Source: Dactylorhiza incarnata (lineage: Eukaryota > Streptophyta > Magnoliopsida > Asparagales > Orchidaceae). Taken from it: 64,000 nt of DNA. The translations under genes and the position numbers were made by a program. Positions 1-11,136 of this stretch are shown one piece after another; within the stretch, counting starts at the first letter, position 1, and every line of letters starts with the position of its first letter. The notes beneath the pieces were generated by a model. The model saw only the letters and a program-made list of their open reading frames with translations. It made no database searches and was not told where the DNA came from. The stretch covers positions 1,488,001 through 1,552,000 of the forward strand of contig JAWHQI010000305.1 of NCBI GenBank assembly GCA_033032865.1, written 5' to 3'.

Positions 1-257
1 CGGCCGCGCACGGACTGCGCGGTGTCGCGCGGCCTCGCGGTGCCGCGCGGCCGCGCACGGACCGCGCGGCCTCGCGGTGTCGCGCGGTCGCGGTTGCGGC
101 CGCTTGGTTGCGGTTGCGTGGTTGCGGTTGCGGTTGTACGAGGAGATAGTGGGTTTGACCCACTTTCCTACCCATGGCCTCATCATCTTAGTGGAGGAGT
201 TGGGTTTTTGGCTAATCGTAGCCCGGATCTCTCTACATAATAGATGATAACCCATCA
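1..257 (-). repeat. 3' LTR of the Tat element (partial)
   Basis: Ends on the plus strand with CCATCA at 252-257, matching the end of the full LTR at 9981. The part before about 130 is very GC-rich and built from permutations of CGCGGT/GCCGCGCG. The same style of low-complexity sequence occurs at 9650-9830. The rest of this LTR lies outside the window. Confidence 0.85.
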
Positions 258-273
258 ATTGCCCCCCAAATCC
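258..273 (-). promoter_or_regulatory. Polypurine tract of the Tat element
   Basis: On the minus strand the bases next to the 3' LTR read GATTTGGGGGGCAAT, a purine-rich stretch in the expected place for plus-strand priming. Confidence 0.7.
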
Positions 274-352
274 TCGGAGTTCATTCCTATTTCTAAGAGA
301 AGTGCGAGGATTTTGTCATCTTCTGGTGCGATTCAGGTGCTGCGACGGAGCT

Positions 353-2117
353 ATGACAGAGGTACTTTTTGCAATATGTCCTTCTCTTATCATGCTGCTT
401 TTATCCCGCGAATCTTTCGTAATGATTATAGTATTGTGTGGGGGGGTTTTGAGACTTATCATTTGTTGTTCTCTTTCCTTTTTTCCTTTTCAGACGTCGA
501 GGAACGACGCATGGTCGAAGTCGATGCGGTTGCGTTATACGCTTAATGTTGAGCGTGTTGAGGCTTGGCCTAAGCGGCTTAGACTCCCATCGTCCGTAGA
601 AGTGAAGATACAATTTCTTGAGGAACGTGCTCAGAATCCGTCGACCGGCTTTATTACTGTGTCTGAGAGCTGTTTAAAATCGGGGTTCCGCTTTCCCCCG
701 TCGGAGGAGGCAATCGAGATTTTTAGGTTATGCGGGGTGCCTATCTCGCAGTTTACCCCAGCTGGCATGACGAGGATTATGGGGCTGATCATGTTTTTTC
801 GGGAGCATGGTTCGCGACTTTCTTTGGAGATTTTGAAGGATTTGTGTGAGGTCTTTACGGATCCGGGAGGCCGGATCGAGATTTGCAGCAACAAAAAGTG
901 GTTTCGGTTCGGGGAGAAGAATGACTACCGCCACGGAAATACTCTCTGCGGGTATGTTCGCAATCACTGGGATTTGTCGGAGCTTTGGAGAGATCTCCCT
1001 GGTGGCTGCCGTCGTCAAGTGGGACGAGAAAACGAGTTCCAGTCCCTTCCCAGCTTTCCAGATCGTATCGATTTATCGAAAGCTTTGCATGGCGTGGCTC
1101 TTTTTGCCGAGGAGAAGAGGTTGTTGCTAGCCGGGCTTTCATCAGATGAGGAGCGCGGCGTCGCCGTACCTTTATCGCATGATAGGAAGAGAAAGTTTGT
1201 TATCAAGTGCGGAGGCCCAGAAGCGGTGTCTTCCCCTCCTTCACCGAAGAGCCGTCCTGACGAGGCGGGTCCCAGTGGAGTTGTTCCAGATGCGACTCCT
1301 ATCGATCTTGATGTTGAGATTGTGACTTCTCCTGCAGCGGAAGTTCTTCCTCTGAGCGACCTCCCTCATCCTCTATTGATGACGGCGAAGAGAGTATCGT
1401 CTTCGTTACGAGCGATGACTTCAGCGGTAAGTCATATTTTCCAATCGCAACAATTTTTATGCTATTTTATTTAATGATTCGTATCCCGTTCTTTCTTTGC
1501 AGGCCGTCGTTAGGAATAACGTTGCTCTTACTTGGAACGATTGCTATGTTGGGCTGAAGGATGGGTACTTCGTGCTTCAGGAGGAGCTGCGTGTTGCGAA
1601 GAGCTCTTTGGAGGATTTCAAGAAGAAGATGGAGCGTGAGATATCGCGCGTGCTCCAATTGGAGTCTGATCTTGCCCTGACCCACTCCGAGATAGAGCGT
1701 CTGCAGAGGGAGCTTAGCGCGGAGAAAGTTGCTGCTGACGATGCTGCTCGACTGGTCAAAGATTTACAGGGAGACATGTTCCGTCAGGATGGCGAGTTGG
1801 CATTTCTGAGAGGCGAGGTGGAGAGGCTTTCTTCTCTTGAGCCGGATACCAAGGCTATCAAAGCTGAAGGAGTTACTGAGTACAAGGATTGCCTGGAGTT
1901 TGTGGAGGAGCGCTCTAGGATCTCTGAAGAGCTTCGAGCGGAGATTATGACCAAGGAGGTGGACCCCCTGCTGGAAGATGAGTGCGAGATCTTTTTCATG
2001 AGGGGGATTGGGAAGACCCTTCGTATGGTGGAGAGAAAGCTCGGATGCAGCACGACCGGGCTTGGTGTTGGCGACCTTTCTGAGGACGATTGTTCTGATG
2101 TAGATATCGAAGGCTGA
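353..2117 (+). CDS. Spliced antisense ORF of the Tat element (gypsy-type 'Transposase_28'-like protein, about 518 aa)
   Basis: It lies on the strand opposite to gag-pol, between integrase and the 3' LTR. My model has three exons: 353-361, 494-1426 and 1503-2117. Intron 2 (1427-1502, 76 bp) has GTAAGT at its start and a pyrimidine-rich tract ending TTTGCAG. Intron 1 (362-493) starts GTAC and ends CTTTTCAG. All junctions are phase 0, so one frame runs through. The middle part (SGFRFPPSEEAIEIFRLCG, then RIMGLIMFFREHG) resembles the plant domain called putative gypsy-type transposon (Pfam Transposase_28). Exon 3 is a heptad-rich coiled coil of about 100 residues. A Ser/Pro-rich linker joins the two. 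The function is unknown; similar antisense ORFs are known in Tat/Grande elements. The first exon codes only three residues, so the true start may be the ATG at 521. Confidence 0.65.
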
Positions 2118-2354
2118 TTGCTCTGCTTTCATTTGTCTGTATGTTTTGCTTTCCGTTGTTATGTATCGTACTTTGTCGTGTTCGTATTTGCATGTCTTGC
2201 AGTGGAGTTGTGCAACTCTTTACTTGGTCATATTGCTTGATGATTGTTCCTTTGTTCACCATCGATGTTTGCTTTTTGCTTTTCTCGTTCTTGTGCTTGT
2301 CAAATTTTTGACTCTGGATAGCGGTGGTGAGCGTGCGTTAGGAGCTGGGTAGAA
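2118..2354. other. 3' flank of the antisense ORF
   Basis: T-rich sequence after the stop codon of the antisense ORF, possibly its 3' UTR. No conserved coding sequence is seen. Confidence 0.4.
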
Positions 2355-2934
2355 GGGGAACTGGCCCTGAGTATCGGTGAAGGGCGGACGGTTCGAACCG
2401 TGGACGACCGTGAGGGGGGCAGGACCTGGCGGCGTCGTGATCTTACTACCGGGGTGAAGGGAGGATGCTTCGAACCGAGTAGCGCGAAATCACAGGGGAA
2501 CTGACTTCGAGTATCGGTGAAGGGCGGACGCTTCGAACCGTGGGCGACCGTGTGGGGGGCAGGCCCTGGCGGCGTCGTGATCTTACTACCGGGGTGAAGG
2601 GCGGAAGCTTCGAACTGGGTAACGCGAGATCACTGGGGAACTGGCCCTGAGTATCGGTGAAGGGCGGGCGCTTCGAACCATGGGCGACCGTGAGGGGGGA
2701 AGGACCTGCCGGCGCCGTGATCTTACTACCGGGGTGAAGGGCGGACGCTTCGAACCGGGTAGCGCGAGATCACTGGGGAACTGGCCCCGAGTATCAGTGA
2801 AGGGCGGACGCTTCTAACCGTGGGCGACCGTGAGGGGGGTAGGCCCTGGCGGCGCCGTGATCTTACTACCGGGGTGAAGGGCGGACGCTTCGAACTGAGC
2901 AGTGCGAGATCACTGGTGAGCTGGCCCCGAGTAG
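2355..2934. repeat. 140-bp tandem repeat, four full copies plus a partial fifth
   Basis: The start of the unit (GGGGAACTGG and variants) recurs at 2355, 2495, 2635, 2775 and 2915, exactly 140 bp apart. Each unit holds two related halves, each containing GGTGAAGGGCGGACGCTTCGAA or a close variant. It lies in the 3' untranslated region of the Tat element. Confidence 0.92.
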
Positions 2935-2960
2935 CGATGAGTAATTGTAGAAGGATACAT

Positions 2961-3320
2961 TGCGTGAGTCGAGGCTCGCGGCTTTTTCATACTATAATAG
3001 ATGGACAGTTTGCACGAGTCGAGGCTCACGACTTTTTCGTAAAAAAGTGCAGAAAGATAGTTTGCATGAGTCGAGGCTCACGACTTTTAAACAGTGTAAA
3101 AATTGCAGAAAGATAGTTTGCGCGAGTCGAGGCTCACAGCTTTTACGTAAAAAATTGCAGAAAGATAGTTTGCGTGAGTCGAGACTCACGACTTTTACAC
3201 AATGTAAAAATTGCAGAAAGATAGTTTGCGCGAGTCGAGGCTCACGACTTTTACACAATGTAAAAATTGCAGAAAAATAGTTTGCGCGAGTCGAGGCTCA
3301 CAGCTTTTACATAGCGGGGT
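2961..3320. repeat. 50-56-bp tandem repeat with a hairpin core, seven copies
   Basis: The core GAGTCGAGGCTC starts at 2966, 3016, 3068, 3124, 3176, 3232 and 3288. In many copies the arms CGTGAG/CTCACG or GTGAG/CTCAC can pair across the core. Between cores lies an AT-rich spacer containing AATTGCAGAAAGATAGTTTG. It directly follows the pol stop codon of the Tat element (in element sense it is just downstream of integrase). Confidence 0.9.
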
Positions 3321-3327
3321 AAAAAGA

Positions 3328-4554
3328 TTACTGATAGAAGCGGCGCAGGTTCTGCGCATTCCAAGTGCGTGAGAGGGTTTTTCCTTCCGCCGTTCTGAGT
3401 TTGAATGTTCCAGGCTTTATTGTCGCGGTGACCACATAAGGTCCTTCCCAGGCTGGTGAGAGTTTGTCTTTCTACGGACCCTTCTCGTCTGCTTCGATGT
3501 TGCGTAGGATGAGATCTCCGACGTTGATTGGCCTGGGCTTCACCCTTCTGTCGTAGAGCCGGGCCATGCGCCTTTGGTAGGTAGCGACGCGCTGGGCGGC
3601 GTTGTCTCGAGTTTCGGAGATTAAGTCGAGGTTTTCGCGAAGCAGTCCATCGTTCTTGCTGGGATCGAAAGTCTGCACCCGGATGTTTGGTACTCCGATG
3701 TCGACGGGGATGACAGCTTCGGTTCCGCAGCAGAGGTTATATGGCGTCTCTCCCGTTGGAGTCCTCTCTGTCGTGCGGTAGGCCCATAGTACATTCGGGA
3801 GCGCATCCACTCATTGCCCCCCAGCTTCTTCGAGGTGTGTATTTAACCCTTTGAGGATGGTGCGGTTGGTGACCTCCACCTGCCCATTTGTTTGTGGATG
3901 TGCTACAACGGTGTGGCGGAGATTGATCTTCAGGTCTTCGCACATCTTGGTGAACGATTTCCCGGTAAACTGGGTGCCGTTGTCAGCAATGATTGTTGCT
4001 GGAATACCGAAGCAGCAGATAATGTTCCTCCAGATGAACTGTTTGGCATTCTCCTCTGTGATCTTGGCTAAGGGCTCAACTTCCACCCACTTGGTGAAGT
4101 AATCAATGGCTAGAATGATGAATTTTCTCTGTCCGGATGCCAGAGGTAGGGGACCGAGGAGATCAATTCCCCACTGTGCGAATGACCATGCACTCTGAAG
4201 CGTGGTGAGCGCGACCGGGGGCTGGTGAGGTACGTTTGCGTGAAGCTGACAGCTCCTGCATTTCTGGACAAGCTCAGTCGTGTCTTTTTTCATCGTTGGT
4301 CAATAGAAGCCTTGGCGCAAGATCTTTTGGGCCAGCGCTTTTCCATCTAGATGCTCTCCACAGACTCCTCCATGCACCTCTCTTAGGGCGTTGTCCGCTT
4401 CACCTGCCGGTAAACACTTTAGATAGGGCCATGAGAACGCCCTCTTGTAGATCTCCCATCTATGATAGCGAACGATGTCGCTCGCATTCGTAATTTACGC
4501 GCTTCTAGGCGGTCCTCGGGAAGGTACCCAGGCTCGAGGTAGGCCCGTAGGGGG
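3328..4554 (-). pseudogene. Tat-element integrase (zinc-binding, core and C-terminal parts), disrupted
   Basis: The integrase inserts the cDNA copy into chromosomal DNA. The zinc-binding region shows HGGVCGEH followed by CRSCQ. The core has the DDE triad in GIDLLGPL, IADNGTQF and NGQVEVTNR. The C-terminal part continues through WAYRTTERTPTGETP to a GPYVV-type tail, ending at a TAA on the complement of 3328-3330. Breaks: an in-frame TGA in the zinc-binding part (about 4300), a stop after the core near 3811, and a TAG at 3472-3474. The region is therefore non-functional, though every domain is recognisable. Confidence 0.88.
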
Positions 4555-5050
4555 TCATCCAAAATGACTCATCTTCATTAATGGTTGCAATTTCCCATGG
4601 CATGGAATACTCGGAGCCACAATTTCTTCCACTCGGCGTCTTCGTGATTGATAGCTGGTGGGTGAAATTGCCAACTTAGAGAGCGCGTCCGCTCTAGAAT
4701 TCTGTTCCCGTGGGATGTGCAGAATTTGGTACGACGGTATCTTCTGAAGGAGCGATTTCACGAACGTGAGGTACTGCGCAATTTGGTCATTCTTGGCCTC
4801 GTAATCTCCCTCAACTTGTGAGACCACAAGTTGGGAGTCTGCGTGAATTGTCAGGCTCCCAGCTTTGCAATCGATGGCGAGCCGGAGGCCGACGATCAGA
4901 GCCTCATACTCCGCGATATTGTTGGTTGCTGGGAACTTCAATCTAAGGCCATACTCCAAGGTAATCTCATCGGGGCTTATGAGAAGCAATCCTGCTCCGG
5001 CTCTCTCAGCCCCTGAAGCACTGTCTACGTAGAGAGTCCAACGGGGGCGG
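4555..5050 (-). pseudogene. Tat-element second, archaeal-type RNase H
   Basis: A second RNase H domain after the ordinary one is the signature of Tat-lineage elements. The acidic positions are visible in LYVDSASG, IAEYEALIVGLRLA, IHADSQLVV and NSRADALSKLA, the expected order of an RNase H active site. The open frame covers only part of the domain and the N-terminal side reads on to about 5040. The role in the family is digestion of the RNA in the RNA:DNA hybrid. It is disrupted with the rest of pol. Confidence 0.85.
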
Positions 5051-5099
5051 TGATATCATTGACGGGAGTCGTTTCTGGTGGAATGGTGTACTCTGCAAC

Positions 5100-5460
5100 A
5101 AAGTCAGCGAGCACTTGCGACTTGATGTCTGGCCCGAGGTAAGAATTGGATGTCGAAATCGCCAAGCTCCACCGCCCACTTCACTAGTCTCCCTGAGACT
5201 TCTGGTTTCTGGAGGATTGTTCGTAGCAGGAGCTGAGTTAATAGTTTTACTGTGTGAGCCTAGAAGTAGAGCCGAAGCTTCCTTGCCGAGAAGACGAGAG
5301 CTAAGGCCGTTTTCTCCGCCGCCGGATACCTGGTTTCGGTATCGGTGAGGACTTTGCTTAGGTAGTAGATTGGCTGTTGTACCCCTCCTTCATCTTTCAC
5401 GAGCACTGAACTGAGGGCTGTTGGCGAGACTGCCAAGTATAAGAACAAAGTTTCTCTGGG
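5100..5460 (-). pseudogene. Tat-element RNase H (Ty3/gypsy type)
   Basis: Recognisable by the order LAVSPTALSSVLV, PIYYLSKVL, TRYPAAEKTALALVFSARKLR and then AHTVKLLTQ after an in-frame stop. This is the RNase H that directly follows the reverse transcriptase in Ty3/gypsy pol. The stop after RLYF and the lack of one frame through to the second RNase H show decay. Confidence 0.8.
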
Positions 5461-6400
5461 GATGGGTTTAGACAGGAGCGGCGGTGAGGCCAGGTATTGA
5501 TTGAGGAGTTCGAAAGCCGCCTGACACTCGTCCGTCCACTGGAACCCGGTGTGGCGCGCTCCTCAGAGAATCTTGAAGAAAGGGAGGTACTTGTCTCCCG
5601 TCCGTGATAAAAAACGAGATAACACAACGATCCTCCCGTTTAGGCGTTGCACTTCCTTGATTGAACGAGGTGGCGACATGTCCTCCAACGCCTTGATCTT
5701 CTCGGGGTTGGCCTCAATTCCCCGATGGGTTACCATGAAACCCAGGAACTTCCCCGCCGTCACACCAAATGCGCATTTGCTGGGATTGAGCCGCATCTGG
5801 AAGCGACGAACAAGCTGAAAGCACTTTCCCAAGTCTCTCAAGTGGTCGCGACGGTGGACGCTCTTCACCAGCATGTCGTCCACATGAACTTCCATCGTTT
5901 CTCCGATGAGGCCCTGCGGCGTTTTTAAGGCCGAACGACGTCACCTTATAGCAGTAGACTCCTTTGTCGGTGCGGAAGGCGGTGTGCTCCTCGTCTGCGG
6001 GATTCATCCTTATCTGGTTGTAGCCGGAATAAGCGTCCATGAAGCTGAGTAGCTCATGGCTGGCCATCGCTTCGACGAGCTGGTCAATTCGCGGGAGTGG
6101 GAAACTGTCTTTTGGGCACGCCTGGTTTAGGTTGCTGTAGTCGACGCACATTCGCCACTTTCCCGAGGCCTTCTTCACCATGACCACGTTAGCAAGACAC
6201 GTGAGATATTCTGCTTCGCGGATGAACCGTGCCTCCAGAAGCTTAGCTACTTCTTCTTCGATCGCCTTCAACCACTCCGGGGCGAAGTTCCTCTTCTTTT
6301 GAATCACGGGCCTGCAGGCAGGGTTAACGTTCAAAGAGTGAAAAATGACTTCAGGATCTACCCCAGGCATATCCTCCGGGCTCCAAGCGAAAATGTCCTC
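5461..6400 (-). pseudogene. Tat-element reverse transcriptase, with internal deletion
   Basis: The fingers/palm sequence is clear: GKWRMCVDYSNLNQACPKD, LLSFMDAYSGYNQI and TSFGLKNAAG, then in another frame VHVDDMLVKS, CAFGVTAGKFLGFMV and IKALEDMSPP. VDD is the catalytic aspartate pair. Between FGLKNAAG and the VDD motif the family normally has about 20 residues. Here only a few remain, so some 45 bases appear to have been lost, which also shifts the frame. The enzyme copies element RNA into DNA; this copy cannot work. Confidence 0.9.
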
Positions 6401-6484
6401 GTTCTTCTATAGGAAGGTTGTGAACTCTTCTCGTTCTTCTGGCGATAAGAGGGATCCGACCTGGATTGTCCGGGTCGGATCCCG

Positions 6485-7500
6485 CTAGGAGAGCGGCACT
6501 TCCACCAATCCTTCAACGGGCGCCCCCCACTGCAGAGTAGCCTCATCCCGCAGGTCGAAGTTGTCGATGTTGAGGGCAGTCGCCTTCGCTGGTTGAGCTT
6601 GCTTCAGGTAGCAGGTTCTGGCTGCCTCTTGATTTCCACGAACGACTCCTACTCCAGCGGCAGACGGAAATTTCATAGTTAGGTGCGGGATTGTTGGGAT
6701 GGCTCCGAAAATAAATTGGAGTGGTCTTCCGAAGATTGCGTTGTAGGCGGAGCTTGATTCCACGACTACGAACTGAATGTTGTGAGTTGTCTGTCTTGGA
6801 AACTCGTCGAGAGTTACCGGAAGGGTGATCATGCCCTGGACCTGGACGGGGCGGTTGTCAAAGCCGTAGATGGGCCCTGCTGCTGGGCTGAGATTCACCT
6901 TGGTGATTTTCATGCTTTGTAGAGTGGAGAGAAACAAAACGTCGACCGAGCTCCCGTTGTCGACTAGTATCCTCTTAACATTGAAACATGGATTCCCAAT
7001 CCCACCGCTGATTACGAGCGGGTCTTGGTGAGGCAGCCGCAACCCCTCTAGATCTTCATTTCCGAAGGTGATAGTGGCGTCTTGCTTTAGCTTTTTATCC
7101 TCGTGCCCCCTCTCGGGCCTAGTAATGGAAAGAATCTGAGCGGAGAGGTTGGGAGACCCGACTATAGTCTCTACTTCTCCTACCATCGGCCTTCCCCCCG
7201 CTGCGCCGTGAGGTGCGAGGGGTTGATCTCTTGGTTGCCTGGGTTGCTGCGCCGGGTTCGATTGCTGACCTTGCAAGAATCTTCCGAGGAGCCCTTGCCC
7301 GACAAGGCGCTCAATCTCTACCTTCAACCTGGAGCATTCTTCAGTCGTATGACCAACTCCTCTATGAAATTCGCAATACTTTGATTGGTCGGTTATTTCG
7401 TTTGGGATAGGCGGACTCGGCATATAGAACGTCGGGTTATCTTGAATGGCATACAACACGTTGGCTCTCGACGTGTTGAGGGGAGTATAAATCCGCGGTG
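6485..7500 (-). pseudogene. Tat-element gag C-terminus and aspartic protease
   Basis: The upstream part holds KYCEFHRGVGHTTEEC, a conserved gag-end motif, then a Gln/Pro-rich linker. The protease shows ILVDNGSSVDVLF: the catalytic Asp sits in D-N-G-S-S, the form usual for Tat elements, followed by ATITFGNEDL-type flanking sequence. It is read in a different frame from the main gag block, so at least one frameshift lies near 7500-7550. The protease would cut the polyprotein during particle maturation. Confidence 0.82.
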
Positions 7501-8688
7501 GTCGGGGACCCTGATCCCTTCGGGGGTCTCGGCGATATTAATCATTCCAGCGCTCCTCCATACGTCTCGTTCCTCCTGCCTTCTGGGGGCCTGCTCCTGC
7601 CCCTTCCTTCTCTTCTGACTTCCTTCGAACTGCTGGCGATGTGCCTCAATCGCCTCATCCGCCGCTATCTGTGCCTCCACTCGGTGCACAAGATCTGGAT
7701 AGCTTGGTACTGTCTCCCTCATCAGAGCGGAGTAAAAGCCATTTGGGCGGAGTCCCCATAGGAAAACACCGCGCGGAAGCTCAGGATTAACCCCTGGGAT
7801 TTGTCGTGCCTCAGCCGTGAAGCGACGGAAAAAGTCCTTGAGGGTCTTTCCCTCGCTCTGGCGAATCCCTGAAAGATGCGAGGGATCCCGAACGATTCTC
7901 CAGTTAGCAACGAACTGGTCCGTAAACTGCTGGGCGAGCTCGGTGAAGTTGTTGACAGATCCATCCCGCAAGGAATGAAACCAAGTGCGTGTCTGCCCCT
8001 TGAGCGTTGCCGGAAACACTTGGCAGAGGAGCTGATCAGTGGCGTTGTAGATCCTTATAATGGTGGTAAAATGGTTGATGTGCTCCAGCGGATCATCCAT
8101 CTCATCAAATGTCTCGATGTTGGGAAGCTTGAAACCGTGCGGAATTGGATGGTCCAAGATTTGTTGTATCAGCGGGGAGCCGCGACGTTGGGGCGGCGGG
8201 CGAAGATGCCCCGGCGTCCGGCCTGTCCGTACTCTTCGGCAATCACATCGCGGATCTCCTCGCGAGTTGGCCTTCCAATGGCTTGATCGACTCCTACCCC
8301 TCCTTGCTGATGGTGAAGGGGTTCTCCTCTAGCACCCTTGGCGGGGCGGATCGGATGCGCGGAGCTGGCAGCATCTGAGTATTCTTCTTCGTACATTTCT
8401 TCCTCTTGAGCAGACTCCCCCAATGGAGCCTGGTTTGGGATCAAAGGGGGTTGGATGACTGGTGCGGTAGGTGAAACGGGAGCTTGCGGGGCTCCGAGGT
8501 TTCTGAGGAGAGCCAGCATTTTAGCTTGTTGTTCTTCCATCTAGCGCATGCGCCCCTCTAACGCGGCGACAGGTGCTAATGCGCCCTCTTCGTCGGGAGG
8601 TGCGTTGATGAGGTAATGAGAGGGAGCGGGATCAACGCGCCCTTCCGGGATGGAACCATCGGTGGTGCGAGCACTTCTTCTTGCCATC
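7393..8688 (-). pseudogene. Tat-element gag, disrupted
   Basis: Gag forms the virus-like particle that packages element RNA. The start is the ATG whose complement is at 8686-8688, followed by an Arg/Ser-rich start. A TAG at 8541-8543 interrupts after about 48 codons, and the frame resumes immediately with MEEQQAKM. A frameshift near 8185 moves to the main block, which shows FDEMDDPLEHINHFTTI, TWFHSLRDGSV, FVANWRIVRDPSHL and EGKTLKDFFRRF, the retrotransposon gag pattern. A further frameshift and a TAA near 7550 separate it from the protease part. Confidence 0.85.
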
Positions 8689-8761
8689 GCTGTTAGTCAC
8701 GAGTATTGCTATGAAGCGAATACTGTCTTCGAAAATTCTTTGCAGGGTTTGGGGAACACCT

Positions 8762-8782
8762 TTCCCATATACGACGCCAAAC
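8762..8782 (-). promoter_or_regulatory. Primer-binding site of the Tat element
   Basis: Directly next to the 5' LTR, the minus strand reads GTTTGGCGTCGTATATGGGA. Tat elements usually carry TTGGCGCCGT-type sites; this one has a changed base. I do not assign the tRNA. Confidence 0.7.
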
Positions 8783-9981
8783 TGTTGCGGGTCACTCGGC
8801 GCTCTTCCAGACCGGGCGAATTGAACCGTCTTAGCCCGAGAGTGGGCCGAATGCGCAAACAGTCACAGAGAGAACAGACAGGTGACAAGAGAACGTTTTT
8901 AGTGTGGAAACCCCGGAAAGGGTGAAAAACCACGTGGGTGGATCTGTGCCAGCCAAATTTCACTAAGTGTTAGAGTGTTACAAGCGAAGTTACAAGAACA
9001 GAGAGCGACAGACCGCTTCTCGTTACAGTTGCAGTTGAAGAGAATTCTCCGATGGTGACAGACCACCTCTCAGAAAAACTAAGTGTCTTGGTGTTGCAGG
9101 AGGTCTTCAAGGTCCGGAGAAGATCTTCAAGTGACGAAGGAGATCTTCGAACCGCGAAGGAGATCTTCGAAGGAATTCTTCAAGGAGATCTCTCAGATGC
9201 AAAGTGTCAGATCCTTTCAAATGAGGATTCACGGTCCCTTTTATAGACTTGGTCGGGGGAGACCTGGTAATTTTGCCGTTGTAACCACCGTAACCACCTG
9301 ACGGGCCGATCTTGATCGCCGATCGAGAGCACACGGATCACCATTTTCCGAATATGATGATTTTGCCCCTAGGCAGTTCGGGCACTTCGGGCAGCTTCCT
9401 TGACAATTTCCGATTGCAATGTCTAAGTCCTGTAATCTTAAGAAGGAAAGTAGAGTTAGCAACTGCGCGCACTATGAACTTTGAAGCGTTCAAGTGCGCG
9501 CGGATCAAAGACATGATATGGACTTGACGACGTCAAGCGCGCGTCGAGCGTCAAGCGGGAGCGCCGCAAAGGTGCGGTCGGAGCCGTGCGAGGAAGACGC
9601 GAGGGGGCGGCGAGCGAGCCCGGCGGCGAAGGTAGGCCGGCCGGCACCGCGCATGCCGCGCGGTGCCGTGCGGGGCGGCGCGCGCGCGGTAGCGCGCGGT
9701 AGCGCGCAGGCGGTACGGCGCGGTACCGCGCGGGTGGTACTGCGCGGTACCATGCGCACGGTAGCGCGCGATACCGCGCGCGGTGCCGCGCGACCGGGCG
9801 GCCGCGCGCGATTGCGGGGTTGCGGTTGCAATTGCTGTTGAGGGGCTGCGATTGTGGTTGTACGAGGAGATATTGAGTTTGACCCACTTTCCTCCCCATG
9901 ACCCCATCATCTTAGTGGGGGAGTTGGGTTTTTGGCCAATCGTAGCCCAGATCTCTCTACATAATAGATGATAATCCATCA
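8783..9981 (-). repeat. 5' LTR of the Tat element (complete, about 1.2 kb)
   Basis: Runs from TG at 8783 to CA at 9981 on the plus strand. It contains a cluster of GGAGATCTTC/GAAGATCT repeats at about 9110-9200. At 9580-9830 there is a long GC-rich stretch of GCGCGGTA/CCGCGCG permutations. The U5-side sequence is related to the relic at 30.5-31.0 kb. Confidence 0.9.
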
Positions 9982-10784
9982 TTTTTATACACGCTTTAAT
10001 AATCACGTGAATTATATATGCTGCAGTTTCTTAGTTATTATTATTGAATCTGTTTACTAGTTAGTAAATGCAATGGATGAGATGGAAAAAAAAGAGAGAA
10101 AATTTAGTCCCCGACTAACCTCGCTTTAGAAATTCCATTCAATTTTACATTCAAAACTAGTCTCTTTTTTTTTCATGGGCGCGCGCCTGATCTGGTGAGG
10201 AGGTCGGGCATTCACGATTCACAGTTCATAATCACTTTGTGAGCACGATCGCAACCGTTGTGTCAAACGGTCTCTTAGTTTGCTCCCCCATTGAAATGAA
10301 AATTGGTATTATAAAGAAATGAAAATTGATTAAATTTTTCATGTTCAAGTTTAAACCCATTGCAATTACTTGTAGGTGTTGTATACATTTGTTTTATTGT
10401 AACTCATTTATTGTGAACATCATATTCTATTTTTACCCATCATCTCACAATCTTAATTTGTATTATTATTGGAACACAATTGCGAAGGCGCAACGTGCAA
10501 CAATAGTCCTCCAAGCAGCTCCCTCTTGAGTCAAGTGGCACCAGCGCCGGTCCAGGCCATGCCCATCCAGCAGCTCCGTCTTGAGTCGTAAAATCCGACA
10601 GCTTCGCCGACATTCATCGCCCCCCACACAAACACAACAAACCCATTGTCCCTCCTCAAGAGGTAGCTACACAAAAATGCCCGACTACTACCATCCAATG
10701 GACCCCCACTATCTAACCCCGAGGTCTGCATACGGCGGTTCCATCCACGTTGACTTCTTTCATCAAGATGCATAGTCCGCCGAC
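9982..10784. other. Non-coding stretch between repeats
   Basis: AT-rich up to about 10500, then a mixed-composition part. No supported gene. A weak RNase H-like reading on the minus strand at 10531-10773 is too short and broken to call. Confidence 0.5.
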
Positions 10785-11124
10785 ACTAACCATAGGTCTT
10801 GCCGGGCGTCAACAACAAACTCCCTACAATATAGTCCTCTTTCTCTCCATCAATGCGCGTGAGTGGGTCCCCCGTGGAACGTTGCCCCTATTGTGGTGAC
10901 TTGTTATAAGGCGCTTTTCTAGTATGGGACAAAAGAACAAGAAATTAAAAGCACACTAACCATAGGTCTTGCCGGGCGTCAACAACAAACTCCCTACAAT
11001 ATAGTCCTCTTTCACTCCATCAATGCGCGTGAGTGGGTCCCCCGTGGAACGTTGCCCCTATTGTGGTGACTTGTTATAAGGCGCTTTTCTAGCATGGGAC
11101 AAAAGAACACGAAATTAAAAGCAC
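10785..11124. repeat. 170-bp direct tandem duplication
   Basis: CATAGGTCTTGCCGGGCGTC occurs at 10791 and again at 10961. The two 170-bp copies differ at only about three or four positions by eye, so the duplication is recent. Confidence 0.92.
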
Positions 11125-11136
11125 GCAACCAAAATG

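Larger units (their letters stand above)
1..9981 (-). mobile_element. Tat-lineage Ty3/gypsy LTR retrotransposon, degenerate, truncated by window start
   Basis: The two ends share the same sequence: 1-257 matches the right-hand end of 8783-9981, including a shared run just before the terminal CA. Going leftwards, the internal order is gag, protease, RT, RNase H, a second (archaeal-type) RNase H and integrase. This is Ty3/gypsy order, and the dual RNase H is known of the Tat lineage (Retand/Ogre-like). The 3' region between integrase and the 3' LTR is about 3 kb and holds tandem repeats and an antisense gene, also typical of Tat elements. Several stops, frameshifts and an RT deletion show that this copy is dead. 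The target duplication cannot be checked because the left LTR runs off the window. Confidence 0.9.

Noticed and set aside
9494..9899. Overlapping Arg/Ala-rich frames on both strands in the Tat LTR
   Set aside because: Low-complexity GCGCGGTA-type DNA lacks stops in most frames; it is LTR sequence.
10531..10773. Possible RNase H-like (non-LTR) fragment
   Set aside because: Only VNVDGT-like and RDNGFVVF-like words fit, in different frames; too weak.
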